Of a stretch of DNA of 64,000 nucleotides, positions 18,201-24,327 are shown in pieces. The DNA comes from a virus. A model generated the notes under the pieces. The model made no database searches. It was not told the origin of the DNA and saw nothing but the letters and a program-made list of their open reading frames with translations. The stretch is taken from IMG/VR virus record IMGVR_UViG_3300049847_000494, positions 1 to 64,000 of that record; one strand, given 5' to 3'. The translations under genes were made by a program, and so were the position numbers. Each line of letters begins with the position of its first letter. The first letter of the stretch is position 1.

Positions 18201-19620
18201 ACTAAAATCACCTAAAAATGTGATTATCGAATTTCTTAGAGGTTACATTGCAGGGGACGGATCCTCTGATAAACGTCAAATAAAAGTAACATCTGCATCA
18301 GAACAGCTTATGAAAGAAATTCAGATTTTATTTATAGATCTGGGTCTTATTTCAAGTAGACGTTCTGAATACGTTGTGACTAATAAAGGAGAAGGTTTAT
18401 ACTGGAATGTGACACTTGTAGGAAAAGAAGTGGATACAGCTTGGATCCTTATACCACCTATTCGACCTTTAAAAATACCAACACCTAAGAAGTTTAACAA
18501 TTCCAATCTTGACAAGATTTTCGGCTTACATGATAAAATTAAAGAGATTAGAAAAGATAATCAACATGTAGCAGGGAACCAACATAAAGGTCATTGGCAA
18601 TATCCAGGCTTCCCTTGGACAGGTGCAAAGGAACTTACAATAGGTTTTTATAGAACACATAGAGAGCAAATAACAAAAGGATTATTAGCACGAGGTAAAA
18701 CAGAGTTAGTCGCTGACATAAATGAGATATTAGATCAAGGCTATTTCTTGGATACTTTAAAGCACAAAGAAGAAAAGACAACTAAAGGACAAGTTGTCTA
18801 TGACTTTACAGTTCCTGGAAGTCACTCATTTGTCACACAAAGTTTTCTGTCTCGTAACACATTTGGGGTCATCTTTGGCATGGTGGCTAAATCACTTTCT
18901 GTGCTTATTAAGTGTTCTGAGCAGGAGGCTCAAAAGCTAATGAACGATTTAACCAATCGCTTTGAACGTGCGGGTGGTTGGTTAACCTATATTGAAGAGT
19001 TTGCCATTGACAATGGTTATGTTATGTCACCTTATGGTAGGGTAAGGCATTTAGCCCATCTAGCTGGTGACCAGGAACACTTACTAAGGCGTTTGGCTCG
19101 TAATTCACCTATTCAAGGTGCGGCATCGGATACTACAGCTTTAGCTGCTTGGACCTTACAAGATTGGATTGAACGCAATAATAAACCATACAAAATATGG
19201 AATGTTGTGCATGATGCTATTTATACAGAAGCTCCACTTACAATGGAAGCCTTACAAGAATGTATCAGCCAAACCAAGCGTTGCATGACACAGATCGGCG
19301 GTTTACTGAAAGACGATTTTGGGATTGACTTGATCGTACCGCTTGTAGTAGATTTCAAAGTAGGCTTACGCGGTGGAAGTTGTAAAACAATTGATGCTGA
19401 AACTAATCTTGAGGATTTCCTAAAAAATCTACAAGCTCAAGACAGGCGCATGCACAATGGTGATAAGTGGTGGCAAATAGCTACAGAACTTGAAATTAAA
19501 AGCTTGCAAAAAGAGATGTCTAAGGTTGAGAAAGATAAGAAGGACGGTTTTGAAGCCAAGTTAAAGAAAATAAGCCTTCAAATAGAGCATCACAAACAAA
19601 ACTTAGAGCGAGCAAAATGA
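15235..19620 (+). CDS. DNA polymerase: UDG-like domain + 3'-5' exonuclease + family A polymerase, with intein
   Basis: 1461 residues before splicing, about 1011 after. Residues 1-200 resemble family 4 uracil-DNA glycosylase: GDPPG (51-55), PFTGAAG (64-70), and all four Fe-S cysteines (C12, C15, C93, C113); the final HPS-type loop is altered to NPNQF. The DnaQ-like exonuclease has DTE (D237, E239), a later HG..FDYNK and YAGMD. The family A core has motif A DYGQAEVR (D681), motif B RQAAKGL...TFGVIFGM split by the intein, and motif C VHDAIY (H1326, D1327). A similar UDG-polymerase arrangement is known in SPO1-like phages. It is the probable replicative polymerase. Confidence 0.93.
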   Translation: MRTTLKHPKTFCEGCSLNKTRNKLSHYIPTDVYYNQVNDEGKPQVDLLIVGDPPGKAEDESSMPFTGAAGFEIKQALVDGNITSYAIAHSVRCRPVGPDGKNRAPTAEEAAACSNYIKQDLVQLRPKVVLLLSNIAKDVIAPKEWKSIGINKLRGDILTTEGTTYTATVNPNQFIRSNNYLEKQQFYRHVANTKRLITGEHSAYSRKGITQVLKTEEDVFKFINILETVPSEYVFVDTETENLNRVAPNKVATIQFAMDNEVGYVIPIDHWQSPFSPEATERIVSRLGQLFSNPDLPFECWCAHGTKFDYNKICRRFNIHRTGKPFLDTIMLEYLRDENQRRGADDDEGGGGQEGAGVAFDLKSMAKDKLCFRHYKSEMLEARKSGSFIEEPLWLDNGKISDFSDYAGMDVYVGRRLLCYILEDLEKTGHKQKSWNFAIKWSFRVTHLLSKIEINGAFADKDHLDYLQSEYSPILTRMLEIPQDIMESPEGKKANALLLETGNKTKGFRPLFGKQPTVFSIDKKDHRIALLVNTCKLEPVSYGKLKDENGKEIRARRGEVDKGNGIASIDKAFYAQHKGNYFSDIIQEYEGLKKLKSSYLDSVRSFLTDEFIQTKRGLQSNADNLFDGRIHATFWDSRTVTGRLASSAPNMQQQPRSDTFAKAMIKSLYGAAPGHFILEADYGQAEVRWWAQIAKDKEYAALFWNMYHIIQEYEANPTPELKLRVENECDIHKQVSSAMNRIPITEVTKEQRQAAKGLCVAKGTLIRTEEGLIPIEEAIENWKGELKLETRAGVETANKAYEITVDKTIKVTSGRGFELEGRPEHPILAWRDCKLQYVELQDLQETDNIVIRREAKLWPTREIPLVPYVRERNGGQGSEPYPCSMPEFLDGDLARLIGYITSEGFSNAERTISISNTDRRIIEDIRYILTSKFGTTGYSEFVNNKDRIEIQGHKPCTCFSINASASRFLRLNNLVGFETSYTKYVSPAILKSPKNVIIEFLRGYIAGDGSSDKRQIKVTSASEQLMKEIQILFIDLGLISSRRSEYVVTNKGEGLYWNVTLVGKEVDTAWILIPPIRPLKIPTPKKFNNSNLDKIFGLHDKIKEIRKDNQHVAGNQHKGHWQYPGFPWTGAKELTIGFYRTHREQITKGLLARGKTELVADINEILDQGYFLDTLKHKEEKTTKGQVVYDFTVPGSHSFVTQSFLSRNTFGVIFGMVAKSLSVLIKCSEQEAQKLMNDLTNRFERAGGWLTYIEEFAIDNGYVMSPYGRVRHLAHLAGDQEHLLRRLARNSPIQGAASDTTALAAWTLQDWIERNNKPYKIWNVVHDAIYTEAPLTMEALQECISQTKRCMTQIGGLLKDDFGIDLIVPLVVDFKVGLRGGSCKTIDAETNLEDFLKNLQAQDRRMHNGDKWWQIATELEIKSLQKEMSKVEKDKKDGFEAKLKKISLQIEHHKQNLERAK
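17509..18858 (+). other. Intein with LAGLIDADG homing endonuclease, inserted in polymerase motif B
   Basis: 450 residues (759-1208 of the precursor). The first residue is Cys759 after RQAAKGL. Splicing block A is CVAKGTLIRTEEGLIPIEE. Two LAGLIDADG-like helices are GYITSEG (898-904) and GYIAGDG (1003-1009). The C-terminal blocks are VYDFTVPGSHSF and SFLSRN, with Asn1208 and +1 Thr1209. Excision would join RQAAKGL to TFGVIFGM and rebuild motif B exactly. The residue before Asn is Arg where most inteins have His, which may slow Asn cyclisation. Both acidic LAGLIDADG residues are present (E903, D1008), so the nuclease may be active. Confidence 0.92.
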
Positions 19621-19814
19621 CATTTATACTTAATATATTAGGTGATATAATACTTTTTTTGGTGTTTCTTCTAGCTGCTTGCTTTGGACTAATCTTTCTT
19701 ATGGCAATCTCTTTCTTAGCTCTAGTCGGGTTAGCTGTTACCAGCCCACTATTAACAACATTATTTGTCGGGTATGCAGCAGCAACACGACTCAAGGACC
19801 AACAAGATGATTAG
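19617..19814 (+). CDS. Small membrane protein
   Basis: A 65-residue protein, ATG overlapping the polymerase stop (ATGA). It is almost wholly hydrophobic, with two or three predicted membrane helices (about residues 5-25, 26-40 and 42-58) and a short charged tail (RLKDQQDD). It is translationally coupled to the polymerase gene. Size and topology would fit a holin or membrane anchor, but no family was recognised. Confidence 0.6.
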   Translation: MTFILNILGDIILFLVFLLAACFGLIFLMAISFLALVGLAVTSPLLTTLFVGYAAATRLKDQQDD

Positions 19815-20031
19815 TCTAAAAGAGCTACGCCATATATGTATTTCGCATGATCCAGCTGACGAAATGTCCGAGGCTAACTTCCGTAAGTTAATTACACCTA
19901 ATGTAGTATTAGAGTTAATCAATAAAGTTGAAAGCTTGAACAATTTAGTAGTGTCGCTGGAAAATGAACATAATCAAGTCGTATCAGATCTAACAGAGGA
20001 GATAGCTTCAAAAACAGCTATTATTTTCTGA
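19807..20031 (+). CDS. Unknown small coiled-coil protein
   Basis: A 74-residue protein. ATG 19807 was chosen because AAGGA lies eight bases upstream; the frame is also open from 19765, but that would overlap the preceding gene by 50 bases. It contains ANFRKLITPNVVLELI, a pattern seen in many small phage proteins of the Ead/Ea22 type, followed by a leucine/valine heptad coiled coil. Function is unknown. Confidence 0.6.
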   Translation: MISLKELRHICISHDPADEMSEANFRKLITPNVVLELINKVESLNNLVVSLENEHNQVVSDLTEEIASKTAIIF

Positions 20032-20085
20032 ATTTAAAAATAAACTGTAAATTTACAAAGTAGAAAATTATGCCTATTGTAGCAC

Positions 20086-20145
20086 CAAAAGTATAATATG
20101 TTCCCTTGACATCCTCCCCGTCCTAAAGGACGTGGATTCCTGGAT
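20086..20145 (-). ncRNA. Predicted TnpB guide RNA (omega-RNA) 3' part, copy 1
   Basis: From the tnpB stop through the right-end hairpin (8-bp stem with one mismatch, TTTA loop) to GGATGTCAA, then about 20 bases of flanking DNA (20105 down to 20086) acting as the guide. This layout follows known TnpB systems; the boundaries are inferred from comparison with copy 2. The predicted target would be the pre-insertion site beginning after TTTAT. Confidence 0.5.
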
Positions 20146-21280
20146 CACTTTAGATCTAGCGTTTGATGCCCCAAACGGAGAATGTTTATTGCAGCATTTG
20201 TATCCCGGTCATGATGCCGGTTACAAGTATTACAAACCCACTCTCTTATCCCCAAACCTTCTAGTCCTCTCGGACCACCTACTGTTAAACAGTAGGAACA
20301 GGTTTGAGTTGTAAGGTGTTCACTTACCTCAGTATAATTTCCTGAATGCCTAATGGCTTTATATTTCAAGAACGTCTTAATCATACCCCAACCAGAATCA
20401 TTAACAGACTTAGCCATCTTAGTCTTTGTAAGCTTCTTACTACTTACATCACCTACAAATATATCTTGGTAGTTTTTAGCTATTTCAGTAGTAAGCTTAT
20501 GACAAGCATCTAACCTGGAGTTCTTAATTTTAGCATGGATAGCTTTAACAGCTTTCCTCTTTTTATCTTTTTGAGCAAGAGCTAGTTTTCTTTGATGTTT
20601 TTGATAGAATTTTCCGTTCTTATACTTTTTACCGTGGGATGTTGTAGCTAATGTCTTTAAACCTAAATCAATACCTACACTGGTATTTTCAGGAGCAGGT
20701 TTAAGCTGCTCTACTTCACACACGAGGTTAATATACCACCTACCTCTTGTATCCCTACCAAAAGAACCTGACTTAATTCTACCTGGTAATTTCCGGCTAT
20801 TCCAGTAATTAATTGTTTTACCACAATACTTTAGGGTATCATCATTTATTACCTTAATAGCCGAGCCTTTAAAGGGTAACCAAGGTAAAGACTTTTTACC
20901 ACGGTATCTTAGCTTAATCTTCTTAGCTTTGTTTCTTTTGTTAGCATATTCTTCACATACAACTTGTATAGAAGTAGAATGAATGTTAAGCTCTTTAGAA
21001 GTACCTGATGTAAGGTTATTTAAGTCAAAGCCAGATAACCATTTACCATCTCTTTTAATAGCATTAAAAGCAGTATTATTACAATAGTTCCATACATAAT
21101 TAACAGCACCTGAAGCTTGTTCTAACCAAGCCACACCTGAGGAATCCTTAATCCGGTAACTGAAAGTCTGAAGTATCATGTTAAACCTAATTTACAAGAA
21201 AAGATGTAAAATGAAGAAAGAAAAGCTTGCATCCCCGCCCTGCAGCTACGCTGGAAGGACGTGGTTTTATGCTAAAGAGG
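20106..21280 (-). mobile_element. IS200/IS605-group, IS1341-like insertion sequence, copy 1 (TnpB only)
   Basis: A 1175-bp element in minus orientation. The right end carries a hairpin and finishes in GGATGTCAA (20106). The left end begins CCTCTTTAGC next to a flanking TTTAT at 21281-21285 (read on the minus strand). Both ends match copy 2 (22861-24005), which defines the boundaries. No tnpA is present, so it needs a transposase in trans. It separates the small coiled-coil gene from the membrane-protein gene at 21289. Confidence 0.85.
20145..21179 (-). CDS. tnpB: TnpB (RNA-guided nuclease of IS1341-like element), copy 1
   Basis: A 344-residue protein. RuvC-I is GIDLGLKT (D171), the zinc ribbon is C294, C297, C316 and C319, and RuvC-III is RDTNAA (D326). 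At the usual RuvC-II glutamate the sequence is IFVGDVSS (D244), so the canonical Glu is absent. A conserved Glu before the zinc ribbon (E284 or E287 in TEVSEHLTTQ) may replace it, as described for TnpBs with rearranged RuvC-II sites. TnpB uses an RNA from the element's right end to cut DNA and keep the IS in place. The ORF is intact. Confidence 0.92.
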   Translation of the reverse strand: MILQTFSYRIKDSSGVAWLEQASGAVNYVWNYCNNTAFNAIKRDGKWLSGFDLNNLTSGTSKELNIHSTSIQVVCEEYANKRNKAKKIKLRYRGKKSLPWLPFKGSAIKVINDDTLKYCGKTINYWNSRKLPGRIKSGSFGRDTRGRWYINLVCEVEQLKPAPENTSVGIDLGLKTLATTSHGKKYKNGKFYQKHQRKLALAQKDKKRKAVKAIHAKIKNSRLDACHKLTTEIAKNYQDIFVGDVSSKKLTKTKMAKSVNDSGWGMIKTFLKYKAIRHSGNYTEVSEHLTTQTCSYCLTVGGPRGLEGLGIREWVCNTCNRHHDRDTNAAINILRLGHQTLDLK

Positions 21281-21288
21281 ATAAAATA

Positions 21289-21564
21289 ATGGATCTAAGA
21301 CCACCAGCCTTACCACGTATCAGTTCACGCCCAGGACAGGCTATAGCTATTATACCAACTAAAAGCTTAGTAGCTATCTTCCTTGTGGTTTTTATATTAG
21401 AAGCTATTTTAGTATTAGCTCTAAATTCCTTTACTTTGCAGATAATCAAGGAAACAGCTGCTATAAATACATCACTCAAAGCCGGTCAAGCTGATCTACA
21501 GTGGCAACTTGAAGAGCTTAAAGCTAAGAAGATTGAATGCCGAACAATTTACCTGAAAAAGTAA
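21289..21564 (+). CDS. Single-pass membrane protein with coiled-coil tail
   Basis: A 91-residue protein from ATG 21289. A longer frame from 21178 runs through the IS left end and is an artefact. The N-terminus is Pro/Arg-rich, a strong membrane helix spans about residues 24-46, and a helical, Gln/Glu/Lys-rich tail follows. The ribosome site AAAGAGG (21274-21280) belongs to the very end of IS copy 1, so the transposon supplies its translation signal. Topology would fit a small inner-membrane protein with a periplasmic coiled coil. Function unknown. Confidence 0.65.
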   Translation: MDLRPPALPRISSRPGQAIAIIPTKSLVAIFLVVFILEAILVLALNSFTLQIIKETAAINTSLKAGQADLQWQLEELKAKKIECRTIYLKK

Positions 21565-21566
21565 GC

Positions 21567-22028
21567 ATGAAAAAACCTATAGAGCCTAGAAAACCAGTAG
21601 AACCACAAAAAGATAAAGAAGTATATGTAGATACGACTATACCAGATATTACCTATAGTTACAAAGTAGATTATGATGATTATGGTCAGTCAGCTACATT
21701 TGAAAATTTCACTATCAGTGTTGGTGAAGTTAGGAAGCTGCTAGCTAACATAGATCCTCAAATAGATCCTGGTACTACAATATTCTTTAGTCCATATGCT
21801 GTAGAATACCGTGTTAGTAAAACAGTCCATGATCCTAAATATGATCAGAAAAGGGCTAGGTATCTAAAAGACCTTGAACGATATGAAACTAAAAAAGTTG
21901 AGTTTGAGGAAAAATCGAAACTATACGATGCATGGTTAAAAACACATCAAGAAGAAAACCTTACTAAGGAATACGAAAAAGCTAAAAAAGACTTGTTAAA
22001 ATTAGAGAAAAAGCTTAGGTTAAGGTAA
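21567..22028 (+). CDS. Unknown charged protein
   Basis: A 153-residue protein from ATG 21567, two bases after the previous stop; an in-frame ATG at 21537 would add ten residues. A Pro/Lys-rich N-terminus is followed by a probable small globular beta segment (residues 25-90). A long Lys/Glu-rich helix (about 95-153) likely forms a coiled coil. It ends TAATG with the next gene. No family recognised. Confidence 0.65.
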   Translation: MKKPIEPRKPVEPQKDKEVYVDTTIPDITYSYKVDYDDYGQSATFENFTISVGEVRKLLANIDPQIDPGTTIFFSPYAVEYRVSKTVHDPKYDQKRARYLKDLERYETKKVEFEEKSKLYDAWLKTHQEENLTKEYEKAKKDLLKLEKKLRLR

Positions 22029-22654
22029 TGGACGATTTAAACTTTAAAAAGAAATGGTATAATTATCTCCCTAAGCGGGTAACCTATTTCTACTTTAGGG
22101 TAATATGGTACCGTAAGCAATGGCTTATCAATTTATTCCAGTTTTTAGTAAATCTAACTAAGCTGATATACAGCGTAGGTATCATCCAATACCGTAAAGG
22201 TACTAAAGCTTACAATAACATGTTTAAAGCTTTAAGTAATATTTATAGCAAGTGCCATGTAGTAAAAGGCAGGTTAGAGGCTTTTGCTGAAACCGGAACT
22301 GAAGGTTTTGTATGGATGCTTAATGATGCTACTAAGTCTGGTTATGAGGCTTTGGTACCTATTGAAAATGGTGATAAACTATTGATTTTTGACCACCATG
22401 GTAAGTGCATCTTTTGTGACTATATAGAGGAGGATCATGAAGCTGGTTATCAAGCCTATCCGCTAAACCCAAAATACGGTCAACCTGAAGCTTTTGGTTG
22501 TTGGATTCATTGGACGCAACGTGGTTATACACCCCAAAAATGGGCAGCTTTGTTTTTTCATAGTGTAGTGAATACAGAAGAGCACCCACTGTTATCAAAC
22601 AATAGTGATAAGGTAGCCTATCGTGCTATACTAATTAAAAAGTGCAATACTTAA
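22028..22654 (+). CDS. Unknown 208-residue protein, duplicated in the genome
   Basis: The start overlaps the previous stop (TAATG). The basic, aromatic N-terminus (about residues 10-60) may associate with membranes. The C-terminal half ([10 protein letters not shown]...[20 protein letters not shown]) looks like a compact alpha/beta domain with Cys residues. Its last 26 residues match the remnant at 24237-24327, just upstream of the histidine kinase, so a second copy of this gene once existed there. Function unknown. Confidence 0.7.
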   Translation: MDDLNFKKKWYNYLPKRVTYFYFRVIWYRKQWLINLFQFLVNLTKLIYSVGIIQYRKGTKAYNNMFKALSNIYSKCHVVKGRLEAFAETGTEGFVWMLNDATKSGYEALVPIENGDKLLIFDHHGKCIFCDYIEEDHEAGYQAYPLNPKYGQPEAFGCWIHWTQRGYTPQKWAALFFHSVVNTEEHPLLSNNSDKVAYRAILIKKCNT

Positions 22655-22665
22655 AGAAACTGATC

Positions 22666-22694
22666 TTGACTTAGACTCGAAAAGCCCTTATAGT
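22666..22694 (+). promoter_or_regulatory. Sigma70-like promoter
   Basis: TTGACT (22666-22671), a 17-base spacer, then TATAGT (22689-22694). It lies just after the 208-residue gene and points toward the TnpB relics, IS copy 2 and, further on, the kinase/cyclase operon. It matches consensus at 5 of 6 positions in each box. Confidence 0.55.
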
Positions 22695-22714
22695 AACGCT
22701 ACTACTCATGTTAA

Positions 22715-22860
22715 TCTATAAACGCTATAGAATCACCAAGATTCTACTATGCTCAACGTACCCTGGCTAGAAGAAAGAAAGGATCTATAAACAGGGATAA
22801 AGCAAAGATAAAGTTAGCATGTATCCACAGGATAATCAAGAGACAACAGGAACACTTTAT
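22715..22860 (+). pseudogene. Internal fragment of a second, unrelated TnpB
   Basis: In one frame this stretch encodes SPRFYYAQRTLARRKKG, then SINRDKAKIKLACIHR and IIKRQQEHF. This matches the post-RuvC-I helical region of ordinary TnpBs (NPRF...L.RKKKGS.N..KA...A.LH..I..QR.DF). It is not similar to the intact 344-residue TnpBs here. A stop lies upstream and the frame is cut by the left end of IS copy 2 at 22861. The C-terminal part reappears at 24006. Confidence 0.75.
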
Positions 22861-24005
22861 CGTCTTCAGTGTAAAACCCGTCATTCAGGGCTGGGATGTA
22901 AGCTTTTATTTTCTTGTAAATTAGGTACAACGTGATAATTCAAACTTTTAGTTACCGGATTAAGGATTCATCAGGTGTAGCTTGGTTAGAACAAGCTTCA
23001 GGTGCTGTTAATTATGTATGGAACTATTGTAATAATACTGCTTTTAATGCTATCAAAAGAGATGGTAAGTGGTTATCTAGCTTCGATTTACATAACCTTA
23101 CATCAGGTACTTCTAAAGAGCTTAAGATATCTTCTACTTCTATACAAGTTGTTTGTGAAGAATATGCTAACAAAAGAAACAAAGCTAAGAAGATTAAGCT
23201 GAGATACCGTGGTAAAAAGTCTTTACCTTGGTTACCTTTTAAAGGCGCAGCTATTAAGGTAATAAGCGATGATACTATAAAGTATTGTGGTAAAACAATT
23301 AATTATTGGAATAGCCGGAAATTACCAGGTAAAATTAAAACTGGATCTTTTGGTAGAGATGCAAGAGGTAGATGGTATGTTAACCTCGTGTGTGAGGTAG
23401 AGCAATACCAACCTGCCCCTGAAGGTACCAGTGTAGGTATTGACCTTGGTTTAAAGACATTAGCTACAACATCCCATGGTAAAAAGTATAAGAACGGAAA
23501 ATTCTATCAAAAACATCAAAGAAAACTAGCTCTTGCTCAAAAAGATAAAAAGAGGAAAGCTGTTAAAGCTATCCATGCTAAAATTAAGAACTCCAGGTTA
23601 GATGCTTGTCATAAGCTTACTACTGAAATAGCTAAAAACTACCAAGATATATTTGTAGGTGATGTAAGTAGTAAGAAGCTTACAAAGACTAAGATGGCTA
23701 AGTCTGTTAATGATTCTGGTTGGGGTATGATTAAGACGTTCTTGAAATATAAAGCCATTAGGCATTCAGGAAATTATACTGAGGTAAGTGAACACCTTAC
23801 AACTCAAACCTGTTCCTACTGTTTAACAGTAGGTGGTCCGAGAGGACTAGAAGGTTTGGGGATAAGAGAGTGGGTTTGTAGTACTTGTAACCGGCATCAT
23901 GACCGGGATACAAATGCTGCAATAAACATTCTCCGTTTGGGGCATCAAACGCTAGATCTAAAGTGATCTAGGAATCCCCGTCCTTTAGGACGGGGAGGAT
24001 GTCAA
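22861..24005 (+). mobile_element. IS1341-like insertion sequence, copy 2 (TnpB only), inserted in an older TnpB relic
   Basis: A 1145-bp element in plus orientation, inverted relative to copy 1. It is preceded by TTTAT (22856-22860), starts CGTCTTCAG, and ends in an 8-bp perfect hairpin (23976-23983 / 23988-23995) and GGATGTCAA. Flanking sequences on both sides are parts of a different TnpB, so this is an IS-in-IS arrangement. No tnpA is present. Confidence 0.85.
22932..23966 (+). CDS. tnpB: TnpB, copy 2
   Basis: 344 residues from GTG 22932. It has the same architecture as copy 1: D171, D244 in place of the RuvC-II Glu, a zinc ribbon, and RDTNAA. Differences from copy 1 cluster strongly: about fifteen substitutions in residues 1-166 and one in residues 167-344. 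The ORF is intact and probably functional with its own right-end RNA. It is likely expressed from the upstream promoter at 22666 as well as from the element. Confidence 0.92.
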   Translation: MIIQTFSYRIKDSSGVAWLEQASGAVNYVWNYCNNTAFNAIKRDGKWLSSFDLHNLTSGTSKELKISSTSIQVVCEEYANKRNKAKKIKLRYRGKKSLPWLPFKGAAIKVISDDTIKYCGKTINYWNSRKLPGKIKTGSFGRDARGRWYVNLVCEVEQYQPAPEGTSVGIDLGLKTLATTSHGKKYKNGKFYQKHQRKLALAQKDKKRKAVKAIHAKIKNSRLDACHKLTTEIAKNYQDIFVGDVSSKKLTKTKMAKSVNDSGWGMIKTFLKYKAIRHSGNYTEVSEHLTTQTCSYCLTVGGPRGLEGLGIREWVCSTCNRHHDRDTNAAINILRLGHQTLDLK

Positions 24006-24025
24006 AGCTCGCAGACATGTTTGGG
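23966..24025 (+). ncRNA. Predicted TnpB guide RNA (omega-RNA) 3' part, copy 2
   Basis: The right end of copy 2: hairpin CCCCGTCC-TTTA-GGACGGGG, then GAGGATGTCAA, then about 20 bases of guide (24006-24025). The guide is taken from the interrupted older TnpB, so the RNA would direct cleavage of the uninterrupted form of that gene next to TTTAT. Extent is inferred from known TnpB systems. Confidence 0.5.
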
Positions 24026-24211
24026 TGTGGTACTATTGATGCAGCTAATCGATTGAACCAGGCAGAGTTTTGTTGTGTAGTTTGCCAACTCAAAATGCAT
24101 GCTGATTTGAACGCTGCACTAGTTTTAAAAAGCCGTGCGAGTCGCTCGGCTCAGCCTGTGGAGGGCTCGGCAATAGCCACCCGTCGAAGCAGGAAACAGC
24201 CCAAAAGCTGA
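24006..24211 (+). pseudogene. C-terminal remnant of the second TnpB
   Basis: One frame encodes GCGTIDAANRLNQAEFCC, then VVCQLKMHADLNAA, then QPVEGSAIATRRSRKQ. It matches TnpB C-termini (CG...NR..QAxFxCxxC...HAD.NAA...PVEG), including the RuvC-III Asp (HAD). The apparent ATG at 23999 lies inside the IS right end, so this is not a real gene start. About 80-100 residues expected between this and the fragment at 22715 are missing, and the frames do not join, so the older TnpB was already decayed. Confidence 0.78.
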
Positions 24212-24212
24212 A

Positions 24213-24235
24213 AATCATAAAGAAAACTTATGATT
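24213..24235 (+). other. 8-bp perfect hairpin, possible right end of the older TnpB element
   Basis: AATCATAA (24213-24220) pairs with TTATGATT (24228-24235) over a 7-base loop, just after the TnpB remnant stop and just before the resumed phage gene fragment. Position fits the subterminal right-end hairpin of the relic element. A transcription role is also possible. Confidence 0.5.
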
Positions 24236-24236
24236 G

Positions 24237-24327
24237 ATTACTGCAGAAGAGCACCCACTTTTATCAAAAAAAAAAAAAATAGTGACAAAGTAGCATACCG
24301 AGCTATACTAATTAAAGCAGCCACATG
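24237..24327 (+). pseudogene. 3' remnant of a duplicate of the 208-residue gene
   Basis: It encodes AEEHPLLS, a four-lysine insert, then [13 protein letters not shown] and a stop. It matches the last residues of the protein at 22028-22654 at both DNA and protein level. The insert comes from an A14 run (24266-24279). Its TGA overlaps the ATG of the histidine kinase, the usual coupling in this genome, so this was the native upstream neighbour before the relic element disrupted it. Confidence 0.75.

Noticed and set aside
20092-20097. TATAAT before IS copy 1
   Set aside because: No -35 box at a suitable distance; could be the remnant of a promoter interrupted by the IS, but unsupported.
21178-21288. 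Longer start for the membrane protein gene
   Set aside because: The extension runs through the IS left end; ATG 21289 has the only ribosome site.
23999-24211. Apparent 70-residue gene starting in the IS right end
   Set aside because: Its content is the C-terminus of a decayed TnpB; the ATG belongs to the IS end, so it was listed as a pseudogene.
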